Shown: positions 42,756-53,448 of the stretch, in pieces | How the letters are laid out: every line of letters starts with the position of its first letter | How positions within the stretch are numbered: position 1 is the stretch's first letter | DNA from: Isochrysis galbana | Taxonomy: Eukaryota; Haptophyta; Isochrysidales; Isochrysidaceae | Direction of reading: 5' to 3' | NCBI GenBank assembly: GCA_018136815.1 | Contig: CM030932.1 | Coordinates: forward strand, 1,075,350 to 1,139,349 | DNA: 64,000 bases | Made by a program: the position numbers and the translations under genes | Notes under the pieces: model-generated | Told to the model about the DNA's origin: nothing | The model's input: only the letters and a program-made list of their open reading frames with translations | The model's database searches: none

Positions 42756-43656
42756 GCGTCCAAGCGAAGCTTTTGACCGAGAACGAGAACGAGAGAATTA
42801 TAACGATAATACCGAACGACGAAGAGAAGCCTTACGAGTGTCGACTCGCGAATGCGACAAGAGGGCGAGGGGGGTTGTGCTTCTTGGGTTGGTTGTAGTT
42901 GCAAGAGGGAGTGGGAGAGGGAGTGAAGTGTTGAAAGAGGGCCCAAGGCAGGGCACTGAGTTGTAGGTACTTGTGGCCCACAAGAGTGGGGTGAGAACGA
43001 GAAGTGTATCAACATGGGTCTTGAGTCTTGAGTTGAAATTTTTGGTGCTTTGAACAGAGGGCGAGGGGGTTCGTGCTGTTTGGGTTGGTTGTAGAGGGAA
43101 GGGAGAGTGGGAGAGGGAGTCAAGTGTTGAAGGAGTGCCCAAGGCAGGGCACTGAGTTGTAGGTTCTTGTGGCCCAGGGGTGAAAACGAGAAGTGAGTCA
43201 ACAAGTTACAAGTTGTCAACATGGAAACACAAAGGCTTAGGGTGCTCTCCGTAGGAGATTGATGGTTGTGAAGTGCCCTCCCATGTTGGGTGCACTGATG
43301 GTAGAGGTTTCCACCATGGGGAGGGCAGCTGAGCTGCCCTCCCACATGAGGTGCTCTTGGGGTGGGAGGATTTCCCACTGTTGACTGTTGGAGGGGGTCT
43401 CAATCTCAAAGACCTCCTGCATGCTACGCAGAGCCATGGTGGCAACCTGTTCATTGCCAGTGCTTGCCACCCCGCGCGCTTGCGCGGGTGTGGTTTGGAT
43501 GGGCTGGATCTGGATGGGCTTTGAGAGGGCTTTCTGACGAGCCGCCTCGGGCCTCGGGCGGCATGGGGCGTCCCAGGTGGGGCGCGGTGGCGAGGGTCGC
43601 CTGGGGCTCGGGAGCGGTCGCGGCACGCTCCATAGGTCAAACTATAACAATAGTTT
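42756..43656 (-). mobile_element. MERA-type element, inverted partner of the 6.4-kb copy
   Basis: On the minus strand the hairpin AAACTAT/ATAGTTT (43639-43656) is followed by an ATG at 43633 and MERAATAPEPQATLATAPHL as at 6398. It then carries the same GGGAGGGCAGCTCAGCTGCC region and the same two-unit duplication. The first frame ends early (60 residues) because of an indel, and the reading continues in other frames to about 42752. The 5' flank at 43658-43790 is itself a copy of 61550-61690, and homology between those two breaks right at the hairpin. Confidence 0.65.
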
Positions 43657-43657
43657 A

Positions 43658-43790
43658 TCTAGCATTCCTAGCCACATACACCGGACGAGCCATGGACCAA
43701 CCGCGCACAACCCCATCGCGGGGTAGGGGCTCCGTTGCCGATGAGGCACGGTCCCTCAGCTCTAGGATTAAAGTAGGACAAGAAGAAAAC
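43658..43790 (-). repeat. Repeat shared with 61550-61690 (opposite orientation)
   Basis: Shared blocks are CACATACACCGGACGAGCCA, ACCAACCGCGCAC, CCCATCGCGGGGTAGGGGCTC and TCTAGGATTAAA. The MERA insertion abuts its left edge. Confidence 0.65.
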
Positions 43791-43981
43791 TCTGACAGTC
43801 TCTGTCTTCCTAACACTTGACACTCGTCTGTCGGTTTCGGTTGGATCGATCGGCTCTCTGCGCCGTGTTGTCGACAGCTGCGCCACCCTCACGCTCGGTG
43901 GGATTCCCGCTCAGGCCGTGAGCCTGGGCCAGGCAGGCCGCACCTACCCTCCGTGCTGGGCGACAGGTCTCAGGCCAACGC

Positions 43982-46900
43982 ATGGCCAGCGGTGCAGATC
44001 GGGAGGTGCGATTGTCGAAGGGGATCTACTTTGAGCCAGAGCCCTCCGTCATCTTGCGTGTGAATGACCGCAAGAAGAGCGAGATCGTGCGCATCATCCC
44101 CATCCCGGCACTCGATGCCATCATTTGCTGCGAGAATAAGTTCGGGGCCACACTCTGGGATGCATCTGGCAGCATGGTCATCAGAGCACGCCTGCTGCAT
44201 GGGCACAAAATGTCCACCGTTGCTGAGCGCATGCGCATGAGGAGAGATGTCGCGACCAACGTGGAGGACCTTGAGCCCGGCAAGGTGGAGGCAGAGATGC
44301 TGCAACGCGGCGAATATCAGAGCAGCGTCACCGTGACTGATGCGGTCCACGCCGCACAGCTCGGCAGCATCATTACTGCGGGCATGGATGGCAGGCTGTG
44401 TGTCTGGAGCCAGCGCTCGCCCCACAGCTTGCTATGTACCGCTGTTGCACATTGTCCCCAGCTCGCTCTCGCGTGCGAGCATTTGCAGCCCATCGTGTAT
44501 TCGGCTGGAACCGACGGGAACATTCACATGTGGCGGCTGGGCGCTGCGGCTCAGCTGGAATCGTCCCCGGAGACGGTTCCAACGCCACACCAACGGAGCT
44601 GGATTAGTCGTTTGGTGCGCCTTAATGAACGCCAGTTGCTTTTCTCGGCAGGTGACGACGGAAAAGTCGTCGAGTGGGTGATTAAAATCGACTACCACGA
44701 CAACTTGAGTATTCACAGTCGTCGTATCCTTTCCCATCACCGTCTAGCTGCTCACTCGATAGACTTCTGCGCACCCGTCGAGACCATGGTGTCCGCCGGA
44801 TGTGAGCACGTGTTGTTCTGCTGGCATGTTGATGCCCCCGACTGGATGGCAGCGACCCGTCTTGAGGGGCACACACGTGCAGTGTCCGAGATATTTGCAT
44901 CCAGGCAAACAGGGAATGCATTCTCTAGCGATGTCGGTGGGACCATCCGCACGTGGGACCTCGTGACTCGCGAATGTATCCAGGCTATTGAGCCTATGAG
45001 CCATGTTGTTGGATTGCAACGAGCAATGCTCATGTGGCCCGGCGAAGTGGAGCGCCTCATCACGGTTGGGGGATATCGTGAATGGCATCTGTATACTCAA
45101 CGACGCAGGCAAAATCTTCAGGCGTCTCCCGTGACTGCGGCGGTTTGCGTTCCGCGCCTGGACCTCATGCTCGTGGCTCAGGAGTCAACGGTGCGGTTGG
45201 TACATGCAAGGCATGGTTTAATCACGGGTAGTGTTGCCGCCTCGTCGGGATCACAAATCACGCGCTTGTGTCTCGATCCTGAGACTCGCTGCCTCCTGCT
45301 TGGCTTTTCTGACGGCACAGTGTCCGCATGGTTGATCGACGAGAACATTGATGGGCAGGCAGGGGCTACCTTGCGCGGCCGAGGCGCTCCAGAGCGCCTC
45401 GTCCCTTTCACGACATGGCTACAGGTCACCCCCCTCGACGCCATCGCCCATTTGATCACCCGCGCTGATCCTGAAAGAGCTGGATATTTTACGATCTACG
45501 CTGCGTCAGCTAACGGGCCGTCCATACATATGATGGACGCCTGCTCGAGGGCGACCAAGTATCGAAGTCCTCCCGATGAGCTCAATCCACTGCCATCGTC
45601 ACTACGACGTACACTCATCAACATCAGCATTGCGGAGCGACAGCAGTTACTATTTGTCGGGCTCCACCTTCCCGCGCCATCACGCGCCCTGAGGTCTCTG
45701 TTAGCAACGGACAAACTTCCTCCCGAATGTGAGCTGCAGCTCTGGCATCTCAATGGAAAGAGGCTCGCGTCGTCTCAGCGCTTTCCATTCGACTTGCATG
45801 CCGCATGCGTGGTGACCGAACTCTCGATGCTGATTTGTTGTGCTGAGGACGGTTCTGTCTCTCTCCTGTGTATGCCGCAGCTGAAGTGGCTTGTGCGGCT
45901 CAAAAATATGGCTGACTTGCCACCAGCCTCGATACCCATGTACGATCCTTCGACAACGCACTTGATATTTGCGCGAGATGACGGCGCTGTTCAAGTGTGG
46001 TGCTTGCCTGACCTCTTGCAAGTTGTGGAGCAGAGGAAGCACGCCGCTACACGACGAGCCGCTGCAAGGGCCCTACGCCGTGCGCAATCGCTAGTTGCTG
46101 AAGAAGTGACGGAGGAGTTAGAGAATGAACGAAAGGAACCTATGCTCAAGTCTAAGGAGCCTCAAATCGACCTTGAAATGGATGCAACGTGTGCGCGTCA
46201 CCCTGGGGACGCGAGGCCATATGAGGGCCACACATCAACTTCTTTCATTACGGCACTCGCTGCAACAGCGGCAAAGCAGCCAGAGTTGGTGGCTCCGCAG
46301 CATCAGTGGCATCCGTTTCCAGATGGTTTCTCAACCGTGGAACTCCTTGGCGACGACTCTTTGCTAACCACCGCGGCAAATGGTGAGACCGCTCTCTACA
46401 CAACCGCAGGCGTGTTTCACGGCCGGCTAGGGCTATCATTCGGAGAGGCGTCATGGGAACCGCCACGATGTCTGTTTGCGGAGCGCGACATGATCCTTCC
46501 GCTGTGGCTGGAGGATTGCTCAGGGCCAACATGGGGGGAATCGGTTTTGGCCGCAGAGGCTGACGATCGTGAGGCCAAACAGCGGCTTGCTGCTCTACGC
46601 GAACGTCGTGAGGCTCGTTTGAGGAGCCGTCTCATCCACCAAAGCGTTCCACGGCTCGGGCGAAAGCAGCTTGAGTCATCGGCAGCGGCAAGGCTTCGTC
46701 CTGAGACGCCAACGGCTTTCCGCAAAACCTCTTCGTCCATGCCACGCTCGGCCTCACTGCCGACTTTGACTCCCTCCACATCCAAAATCAGGCCCTTGAC
46801 GTCAAACTCCCGCAAGACGGCCACACCGGCTTCTGCGGCATCGACGCCTCTACGTTACCAACAACAACTTCTCCGCCTCGATGCACTTCTCCACGAAGAG

Positions 46901-46996
46901 CTGGATGACGCAATGAGATCTATCTCACAAGAGCTCCTCCCAGTGACACGTCCGGCACGCAGGCCCGTCTCGGCTGCGTCCAAGTCCAAGGGGTGA
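43982..46996 (+). CDS. Large WD40-repeat protein (1004 residues)
   Basis: A single exon from ATG 43982 to TGA 46994-46996. WD-type blades recur along residues 40-740, for example SIITAGMDGRLCVW, PIVYSAGTDGNIHMW, LLFSAGDDGKVVEW, METMVSAGCEHVLFCW-like strands, AFSSDVGGTIRTWDL, LLLGFSDGTVSAWLI and LIFARDDGAVQVWCL, enough for two seven-bladed propellers. A charged helical segment follows (RRAAARALRRAQSLVAEEVT). The C-terminal 130 residues are Arg/Ser/Pro-rich (RPLTSNSRKTATPASAAS) and probably disordered. The two-propeller layout with a charged tail recalls cilium-associated WD proteins of the WDR49/64 type, but nothing in the sequence proves this. A copy of a mobile repeat lies about 190 bp upstream, leaving little room for a promoter. 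Confidence 0.85.
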   Translation: MASGADREVRLSKGIYFEPEPSVILRVNDRKKSEIVRIIPIPALDAIICCENKFGATLWDASGSMVIRARLLHGHKMSTVAERMRMRRDVATNVEDLEPGKVEAEMLQRGEYQSSVTVTDAVHAAQLGSIITAGMDGRLCVWSQRSPHSLLCTAVAHCPQLALACEHLQPIVYSAGTDGNIHMWRLGAAAQLESSPETVPTPHQRSWISRLVRLNERQLLFSAGDDGKVVEWVIKIDYHDNLSIHSRRILSHHRLAAHSIDFCAPVETMVSAGCEHVLFCWHVDAPDWMAATRLEGHTRAVSEIFASRQTGNAFSSDVGGTIRTWDLVTRECIQAIEPMSHVVGLQRAMLMWPGEVERLITVGGYREWHLYTQRRRQNLQASPVTAAVCVPRLDLMLVAQESTVRLVHARHGLITGSVAASSGSQITRLCLDPETRCLLLGFSDGTVSAWLIDENIDGQAGATLRGRGAPERLVPFTTWLQVTPLDAIAHLITRADPERAGYFTIYAASANGPSIHMMDACSRATKYRSPPDELNPLPSSLRRTLINISIAERQQLLFVGLHLPAPSRALRSLLATDKLPPECELQLWHLNGKRLASSQRFPFDLHAACVVTELSMLICCAEDGSVSLLCMPQLKWLVRLKNMADLPPASIPMYDPSTTHLIFARDDGAVQVWCLPDLLQVVEQRKHAATRRAAARALRRAQSLVAEEVTEELENERKEPMLKSKEPQIDLEMDATCARHPGDARPYEGHTSTSFITALAATAAKQPELVAPQHQWHPFPDGFSTVELLGDDSLLTTAANGETALYTTAGVFHGRLGLSFGEASWEPPRCLFAERDMILPLWLEDCSGPTWGESVLAAEADDREAKQRLAALRERREARLRSRLIHQSVPRLGRKQLESSAAARLRPETPTAFRKTSSSMPRSASLPTLTPSTSKIRPLTSNSRKTATPASAASTPLRYQQQLLRLDALLHEELDDAMRSISQELLPVTRPARRPVSAASKSKG

Positions 46997-47949
46997 GATC
47001 CAATCCATGCGAAATGTGCGCGCACATTGGTTGTCGTCTTTGACCGGAGGTATGTGTGGTGGAAGCGTGAGTACTCCAGAAAGCGTGTCGTTCGTCGCCA
47101 GCCCGCACGCGAGGGCCTCGATGCTGACCGCTGAGCCGTGAGTATGAACTGCATTGCTGAGCATGGCAAGGGGCGGTTGGCTTTAGCTGATACGTACCGG
47201 ACGTGCTTGAGTTGGGGGCCTACCGTCGTGGAGACATATAATGCAAAATTCTACAAACTCAACATTCAACTACGTCTATACTTAATACTACTAATATTAA
47301 TTAATGTTAGATCCTAGCCAACCCACCGCTAGACCGCTAGCTAATCGGACACGCAACTTTTTGTTACGGATGCCCCTCCGCCCTCTCCCGTGTTTACTTT
47401 CTAAGTCCTGTGGGATCACCCCCCTTCTCTCTCTCTTCACGTGAGGAGAGGCGACGGGCCCCCCTCTCTTCTTTTCTCTTTCCCCTCTCTTTTCCTCCCC
47501 CTCGCGCGCTCACTCTGTTTATGTTAGTATTCTACGTGTTACTGTGAGTGTGCGTGAGGTGATGGTGTTTGGGGTTTGTATTTGTATAGAGAATTTTATC
47601 CGGTTCTGTTCCGAAGAGAGCGCGAGCGATGGCGTCGCTCTCTCTCCTCTCGGCCGCCCTGGTTACCATGATGGTGCCAGGGCGATATGGAGCTGCTGCA
47701 CGGGAAGGGATGGGTCCTACTGGGCCCATCCCAGTGGACCGCGCCCGCTCGCCGCGTCTGCGCCTCCTCGCCGAGCCACTGCAGCCGGAAACCCACCCCT
47801 CCTCGCTCAGCCGTATGGCTGCAGCGATGGAGCAAGGTGTGGGGGGCCCATGTGGAGAGGCCTATGGCCTTCCCCATGGCCCCACTGGGTCACTCCCATC
47901 TGGGTCTGCCCCCTTCACCGGCCTCGCGGCTGAATCTCTGTGCTTGCAA
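46997..47949. other. Intergenic, no gene supported
   Basis: 47285-47370 reads AATATTAATTAATGTTAGAT then CCTAGCCAACCC, related to the repeat ends at 48560 and 60700. 47395-47520 is C/T-rich. 47625-47945 holds a short open frame abutting the next MERA start, without recognisable content. Confidence 0.4.
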
Positions 47950-48290
47950 CTATCAGTAAACTGATAGGGTCATGGAGCGCGCGCCGCCTCCCGCCCTCGC
48001 TGCCGCCGCCCTCGCCGCCATGGACGAAGCGTTCATGGACAGGCCACTGTCGCCGAAGCGACCGCGCCAAGACGACCCGCCCGACCAGGTGGGCGCAGGA
48101 GCCAGCGGGCCGCGCCCGCGCACCCCCGAGAACGGAGGCACCACAGCCTGCATGCTGGCAGCAGCCAGCATGCAGCACACCCACATCACTGCCCACACAG
48201 CCACCCCAGCCACAGGACATAACATTAATTATTTTATTGACGCGAGCATCGATGGGGATATGCTTCCGGGAGGTGATGGTGATTGAACGC
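47950..48290 (+). mobile_element. MERA-type element, 5' fragment (ORF1 of 104 codons)
   Basis: The hairpin CTATCAGT-AA-ACTGATAG (47950-47967) is followed by the ATG at 47972 and MERAPPPALAAAALAAMDEA with SPKRPRQDDPPDQVG, closely related to the 23990 (-) copy. After TPENGG the frame passes into unrelated sequence and stops at 48286. Confidence 0.7.
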
Positions 48291-48432
48291 TTTTCCATGT
48301 GTAGGCTGATGGTGATTGAAGGCTTTTCCATGCGGTGGGGGTGATGGCGATTGAACGCGTTTCCACGTGTAGGCTGACGGATGGTGATTGAACGCTTTTC
48401 CAGCTGCTGTGGGTGATGGTGATTGAGCGCTT
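48253..48432 (+). repeat. Degenerate minisatellite, unit about 35-40 bp
   Basis: Units contain GGTGATTGAACGCTTTTCCA followed by a variable GTGTAGGCT or GCGGTGGGG spacer. About five copies run from 48271 to 48432. Confidence 0.75.
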
Positions 48433-48549
48433 ATCGCCTAATCTCTATGTATCTGAGCGCGACCCCCACGGATAGGGCGAGCGCCAAATAGACGTGCTGA
48501 AATCAAGCGCGATACGCGCAAAAATACGACACTCTAATACTACTGTAGT

Positions 48550-48840
48550 ACTACTATTAATATTTATGTTATATCCTAGCATCCTAGCTCTAGCTAACCC
48601 CACTAGCAAGTTGGACACAACTTTTCCGTCCTGGAGTCCCGCCATGCCTGACGAGCCAGGTGTCCGAGTGATACCGGAGGAGGGCGGTAGGTGTACCGTG
48701 CCCCGTGGCAGTCAAATACCCGACCATGGACGACAAAGTCAACGAGCTCCAAAACGCCTCGAACAAAGCGCTAGTTAGCGCTTTCAAAGACGTGTCAGCG
48801 CACCTGATGGTGCGCGCACTACAAGTTCGAGATAAAAAAC
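48550..48840 (+). repeat. Retroelement 3' fragment, homologous to 60625-60715 and 22860-22960
   Basis: 48555-48690 (TGTTATATCCTAGC, GGACACAACTTTTCCGTCC, CCATGCCTGACGAGCCAGG) is the reverse complement of the 3' end of the 59862-60737 insertion. 48725-48835, encoding MDDKVNELQNASNKALVSAF, matches the strand downstream of the 22.96-kb ORF1. Confidence 0.6.
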
Positions 48841-48989
48841 TCTCATAAACATCATCGCACTGTCGAAACCGCTCGAAAATCAAGACACCGCCTACTGGCT
48901 CCTCTTCATATTTTTACCTCCTCCTCTTCAGATCGACCGCTTAGGCTTAGGCCATTACAGGCTGTTGTTTTGGCGGTAGACAGCCTCTA
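48841..48989. other. 3' flank of the fusion gene
   Basis: Short non-coding sequence between the repeat and the stop codon of the GT34-sulfotransferase gene. Confidence 0.4.
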
Positions 48990-51686
48990 CTAAGACGTAT
49001 TGCTATTGGTATTGGTGCACCCGCTCATGGATTGTGCGCTTTGTGTCCAAGGCAACCAATTGGCCACCTCATCGGCTTGGCCGACCCCTTTTGCGACGAG
49101 TAGCTGCCCGAGCCGAAGGTTATGTCTACAGAGCCATGCGCGCAGCTCCGCGAGCATTTGTGGTGGCGCTTGAGCAATGTACTCTCGCCCATTTTCGTGA
49201 GGTGCTCCAGAAGTGGAAGCTGGGGATGCAGTGAACAGTAACTGTGATTTTGTCTCGGCAACATTGAGACCGAGAAAGTGGGCAAACCGTCTCATCTGCT
49301 GTTCAATCTTTGTAGGGTCAAAAAATGCCTCCGATGGCATAAGAAGGATTTGCTCAGACGGAAAGTAGCTGAGCCAAGTGGACACATGCTCCACGTACAT
49401 GGAACGGAAAATGTAGGCATTGTCCTCCATCTTCTTGTACAACTTGCGCTGCCATGGGAAATTCGGGGGCTCGAGAAGGTAAGGCGCCCTCGGAAACGGG
49501 CTAGACCTAGCGGGGGCCGTGCATCAAGTGCTAATGTCGGACACACCTGTGATAGGATGAGAATACCAAGGCATTGAGCTAGTGATACGAACGGCGTATT
49601 GGCCCGACCCTGCTGCAACAAGCATGTATCGATCTCGCGCTGCTCTTTGCGAGTCCGATTGGCCAATTTTCCAACAAAGTCTTGGCTGAGACAGTACTTA
49701 TCAAGTCCTTTGCCGTCCTGCGTGTGGCAGCGACCCCACACTTTCAGTGCCAAAGCTTGTTGGAAGGGACCCACGGCATGCTCTTTGATGCTTTCGCGCG
49801 AGGTAATCCCTACAAAACAGTCTCGTCGAGTCCAAGTCAGCTTGCCACACACTTCGACCTGCAAGGAATCACAGGCGGCTACGGTGAACCTCTTCCCGCT
49901 CCCGACAATCTCAGAGCTAGTGCAGTGTTCGTGGTGTGCTTGCAGATGGTCGCCTCAACAAGCTAGCATCCTATGTTGCAACATTTGTGCTTCAACCTAG
50001 TTAGCACTAAAGGGGATGCATTTGGCCACAAAGCGACTGAACACCTGCCAACGCATATTGAAGGAGGAAACAAGGCGCGATGCCGGCTCGCGCAGCATGA
50101 AGATGATCTTCGCGAAAGGTAATAATGCGAAGGCACGTTCGGCCGCCCGCGGATAGTCCAAGTAAGAGGCCGATACCTCCCCCCGCACCTCTGCCTCCTT
50201 GCCCGGACAATCTCCCAAAACGGCTCCTTCACCGTCCCACAGTGATTGGTAGCGCGCGGGGCCTTGCGCATGATTGTCGTCAAAAGAGAAGTGGTGGATC
50301 TCCTTTTCACCAAAATTGATGGAGATCTGCGGATGCCAGCCCGAACGAAGGATGTAGTGTAGAGTCGATGTGCCTCCTTTCTGCGTCCCTCCCACTAAGA
50401 ATTTTGGCATGCACTTCGTCAACCTCTCATGCCGTGCGTGCAGCGGGGAGCCTTCCGCCGGCCGAACCGCCATCATTCCAATGCGCGTGTGCCGTAAGCC
50501 CAGCCGCTTCAGAGCAGCATCATCCGCAAACACAAAGTTTTCGGTGAAGGCCGACATGCACTCTCCCACCCCTGCATCTGTCCATGTTCCATTGTACGAG
50601 TGCCCACGGCACATCTGTGTTGGATTGCAAGGTTGAGATCAGATGAGGGCGACGGGTCATGTCTCACCGACAAGGTGGCTGAGCGTCATGGGGGCACGTT
50701 AGGGCGGAAGCCCACACTGCGTCCGAGCTCACCTGGCACCCGGAGTAATGGACAATCACGGGCAGCTTGTCGGAGCCCCATACTGGAGATGCCAATTTAC
50801 TCATCCCCAGCTCGAACCGTCCCACATAATCCGGCCAGTGGCCATTCATCGTAAAATCGCGCTCGAGGCGCGTGTGCTTGCGCCACTTCTCGGGCTGTGT
50901 GTGGAGTAGGTGCACGAGTCCACCTTGGTCATGATTCGTTAGCGTCGGTCGCAACGCAGACGACGCCACGGCGGCCATTGCGGCAAGGAGCTCGCGGCTC
51001 CAGTCGTTCACTCGCATGAGCATCGTGCCTGTATTGACACCTTCAGTGTTCCCATCGACGTATGTCATCACCTCGTCGCCCCACAGGACGAGCCATTGCT
51101 CATTCGCCTCATACTCAGCGAGGGGGAACGCGAACTCCATGTCGGAGAACAAAATGTCGTCGTCGACCCACAGGAGCCACTCCGCACCAGCACCGGCCTC
51201 TGTGCCGGACTCCATCAGCGTCGCTAGCAGTGCCACCTTGTTCCATTGCCCGGCGAGATCCCAGGGTGACAGCAGCTCGGTAGAGAGCCAGATGCGATGG
51301 CCGTGCACGCTTGCGTACTGCCACTTGTTCTTGAGCGAGAGCAGTAGGACATGGTCGCCGTTACGTGTCGTGCACGAGCTGGGCTGGGTGGCGCTGACAA
51401 TCATCAAACGGCTGCTGTCAGACCGAGCACGATTGGCGTCAGATGCATCCAGCCGTACGCGAGCGGCCGTCGAGGTCCCTGCAGGAGGGGGAGGAGGAGG
51501 AGGAGAGTGCACTGGCGCTGAACGCGAAGCCATCGCGGCGGTGGCGGCCCCAGTGGCGTGCATGCCGGCCGAGGTGAAGCCGGTGTGCATATGTGACTCC
51601 GGGGAGTAGATCGTGATCTGGACCACATGGAGCACTAGCGTGAGTGCCGTGAGGCAGCCGAGCAGCAGCCGCGCCTGCCCGCGCAT
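48990..51686 (-). CDS. Fusion protein: GT34 glycosyltransferase + sulfotransferase, 4 exons
   Basis: Exons 51686-50733, 50614-50045, 49858-49547 and 49448-48990 join with GT-AG introns, all in phase 0, giving 764 residues. Residues 7-28 are a signal anchor (LLLGCLTALTLVLHVVQITI), then a Pro-rich stem. Residues about 92-370 are a GT34 domain (the GMA12/MNN10 and plant xylosyltransferase family): WLLWVDDDILF with the DxD at 175-177, NTGTMLMRVNDWS, DQGGLVHLL, and VIVHYSGCQ|MCRGHS followed by FVFADDAALKRLGLRH. The GT34 motif is continued across the first intron, so the two halves belong to one protein. Residues about 385-764 are a sulfotransferase: FLVGGTQKGGTSTLHYIL (PAPS 5'-phosphosulfate loop), IIFMLREPASRLVSSFNMRW (3'-phosphate motif) and a C-terminal WLSYFPSEQILLMPSEAFF. 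It is probably a type II Golgi enzyme that adds and sulfates a sugar on a polysaccharide or glycoprotein. The donor sugar and acceptor are unknown. Confidence 0.87.
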
Positions 51687-53448
51687 GGGCGCCGACCGCC
51701 GTTCACGGCCGACCAGCCTGGGCTGCCTTTCCTCCTGTTAGACTCTACTTCTCTATCAGTAGAGTACGTGACATATTGGTAGCAGTTGTATACTCTACTC
51801 TATTTGCGTCCGTCCTGCACAAACACCTTTCGCCCCCCCCCCCATGTCCGGGGCACATAAGCACTGTTTGTTCACCCCTGCCCTACTAGCTAAACACTTG
51901 GCGCCCCCCCCCGTCCGCCCACTGACATTTTGTGTCCAGTGTGCATACGTCATACGTGCCTGAGGGGGTATGACGTTATGATCAGTTTCAGTTATGATTA
52001 TGAGGGGTGTGTCACGTAGTATACGATATACGAGCATACGAGCCCATGTTACATGGTCGAAATGAGAGGGGTGGTAAGTCGCCGGTCGCCGGTCTACCTT
52101 CCAAAGTGTGGGTGCTCCTATAGTTTTATACCAAAATGGGGGGGGTGCCTCGAACAGTGTCATATGTGCGTGTGCATGTCATATGTCATGCGTGACAGCT
52201 GATAGCTGATAGCTGATAGCGCTGACGGTATGTATACGGTATGTGAACGACGGAGCATCCGGCATCCGCCGGGAGTGAGGGACCGGCAAGCCTGTCGGGA
52301 GGGGTATGGGTCCGCAGGGCATTCTGCCCCTGGCGGGCCATAAGGCATGGCAGGGAGATGGGTGGTTCCTCGCCTCCCCCACAGCAGTGAGTGGGGGAGG
52401 GGGCTCGTGCCCCCCGACGACCTATGGGTGAGCGGAGTGTAATATTATAAACTTAGTGGATTTTGTGCCAGACCTAGACTTGCATGTAAAGTCAGGGACA
52501 CATATATACTACGAAGACACACCCGCGTGCGGGCTGCACCCAAGCCACGCATCCGATCATTGCTGCTACGCTCGGCAAGCAAGAGGCGGTACGAGAGGTG
52601 AAAGATGACGCAGCGGATGCGTAACAATCACAAACCATACACAGCCGTCCGCTGACATGCTTGCACAACCGGGAACGCTCACCATGCCTCGTATCCCACA
52701 GAGTGAACAAGCATGGACAGACGAGAAAGCAAAAAGGCCACTCGCGCTGGCCAAGAATCAGACATTACACACAAAACGAGCTTGGTAGCGGTTGTCGATT
52801 GGCTCATGTGTCATGGCTTTAGAGCCCCTCGCCAGACAGCTCTCGCGCTCTGAGAGAGAGATTCTTGCCCTACCGCACAGCGGCGCCTACAAGACGATGA
52901 CATGTCACCTTCCGTACACGTGATGCCAAGATAAGTCAGGATACACCTTGGCGGTCGATGCAGCATGAATGCCAGACGACAGCCCTTTTCCGGCTGTGCT
53001 TTCCGACGACCTGGCCTCCCCAGCCACCCTCCCCCACCCACCTTATCATTCCCAAAGCCAACCAGGCATGAGCACATACGACACATGTCCAGATCGGCTC
53101 GGGATCTGTCGTCCCTGCAGGGGGACGAATTGCACAAAGGCCTGTTGTGCTGCCCTCGTCCATCGTGACATGCAGACCTGGGCGAAAGGGCGATATGCTT
53201 GGGTCTGCGGCGGCGATGATCCGTAGTAGCTGCTTCTGGGTGCATCATTAGTCGAACACGCGCCAAGTGGACACGAAAAAGTGCGCGAGGATGCCGCCTC
53301 AGCGGCTCTGGACACCCGAGGACCATCGCTGAAGAAACGATGATGATCAGCCGTGCCGCCATTACAGCGAATCGACGTGGGCATGAATGACGCTATTCCA
53401 AGGGGCAGAGTCCCCGGGCGGCCGCACATTAGGAGCCGAGGAACCGCA
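51687..53448. other. Intergenic; repeat fragment at 52300-52460, otherwise no gene supported
   Basis: 52300-52460 on the minus strand starts CACTAAGTTTATAATATTAC and contains the GGGGGCACGAGCCCCC and GGAACCACCC blocks of family 1. A minus-strand frame at 52811-53362 has Cys/Arg-rich low-information sequence that I do not accept as a gene. The region 52190-52240 has short GATAGCTGATA direct repeats. Confidence 0.4.

Noticed and set aside
47532..47970. Short ORFs preceding the 47.95-kb MERA element
   Set aside because: No recognisable content. Several frames are open on both strands because of GC bias, and the region directly abuts an element 5' end.
52811..53362. Minus-strand ORF of 183 codons (MAARLIIIV...)
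   Set aside because: Cys/Arg-rich with no domain, no supporting splice structure, and competing open frames on the other strand.
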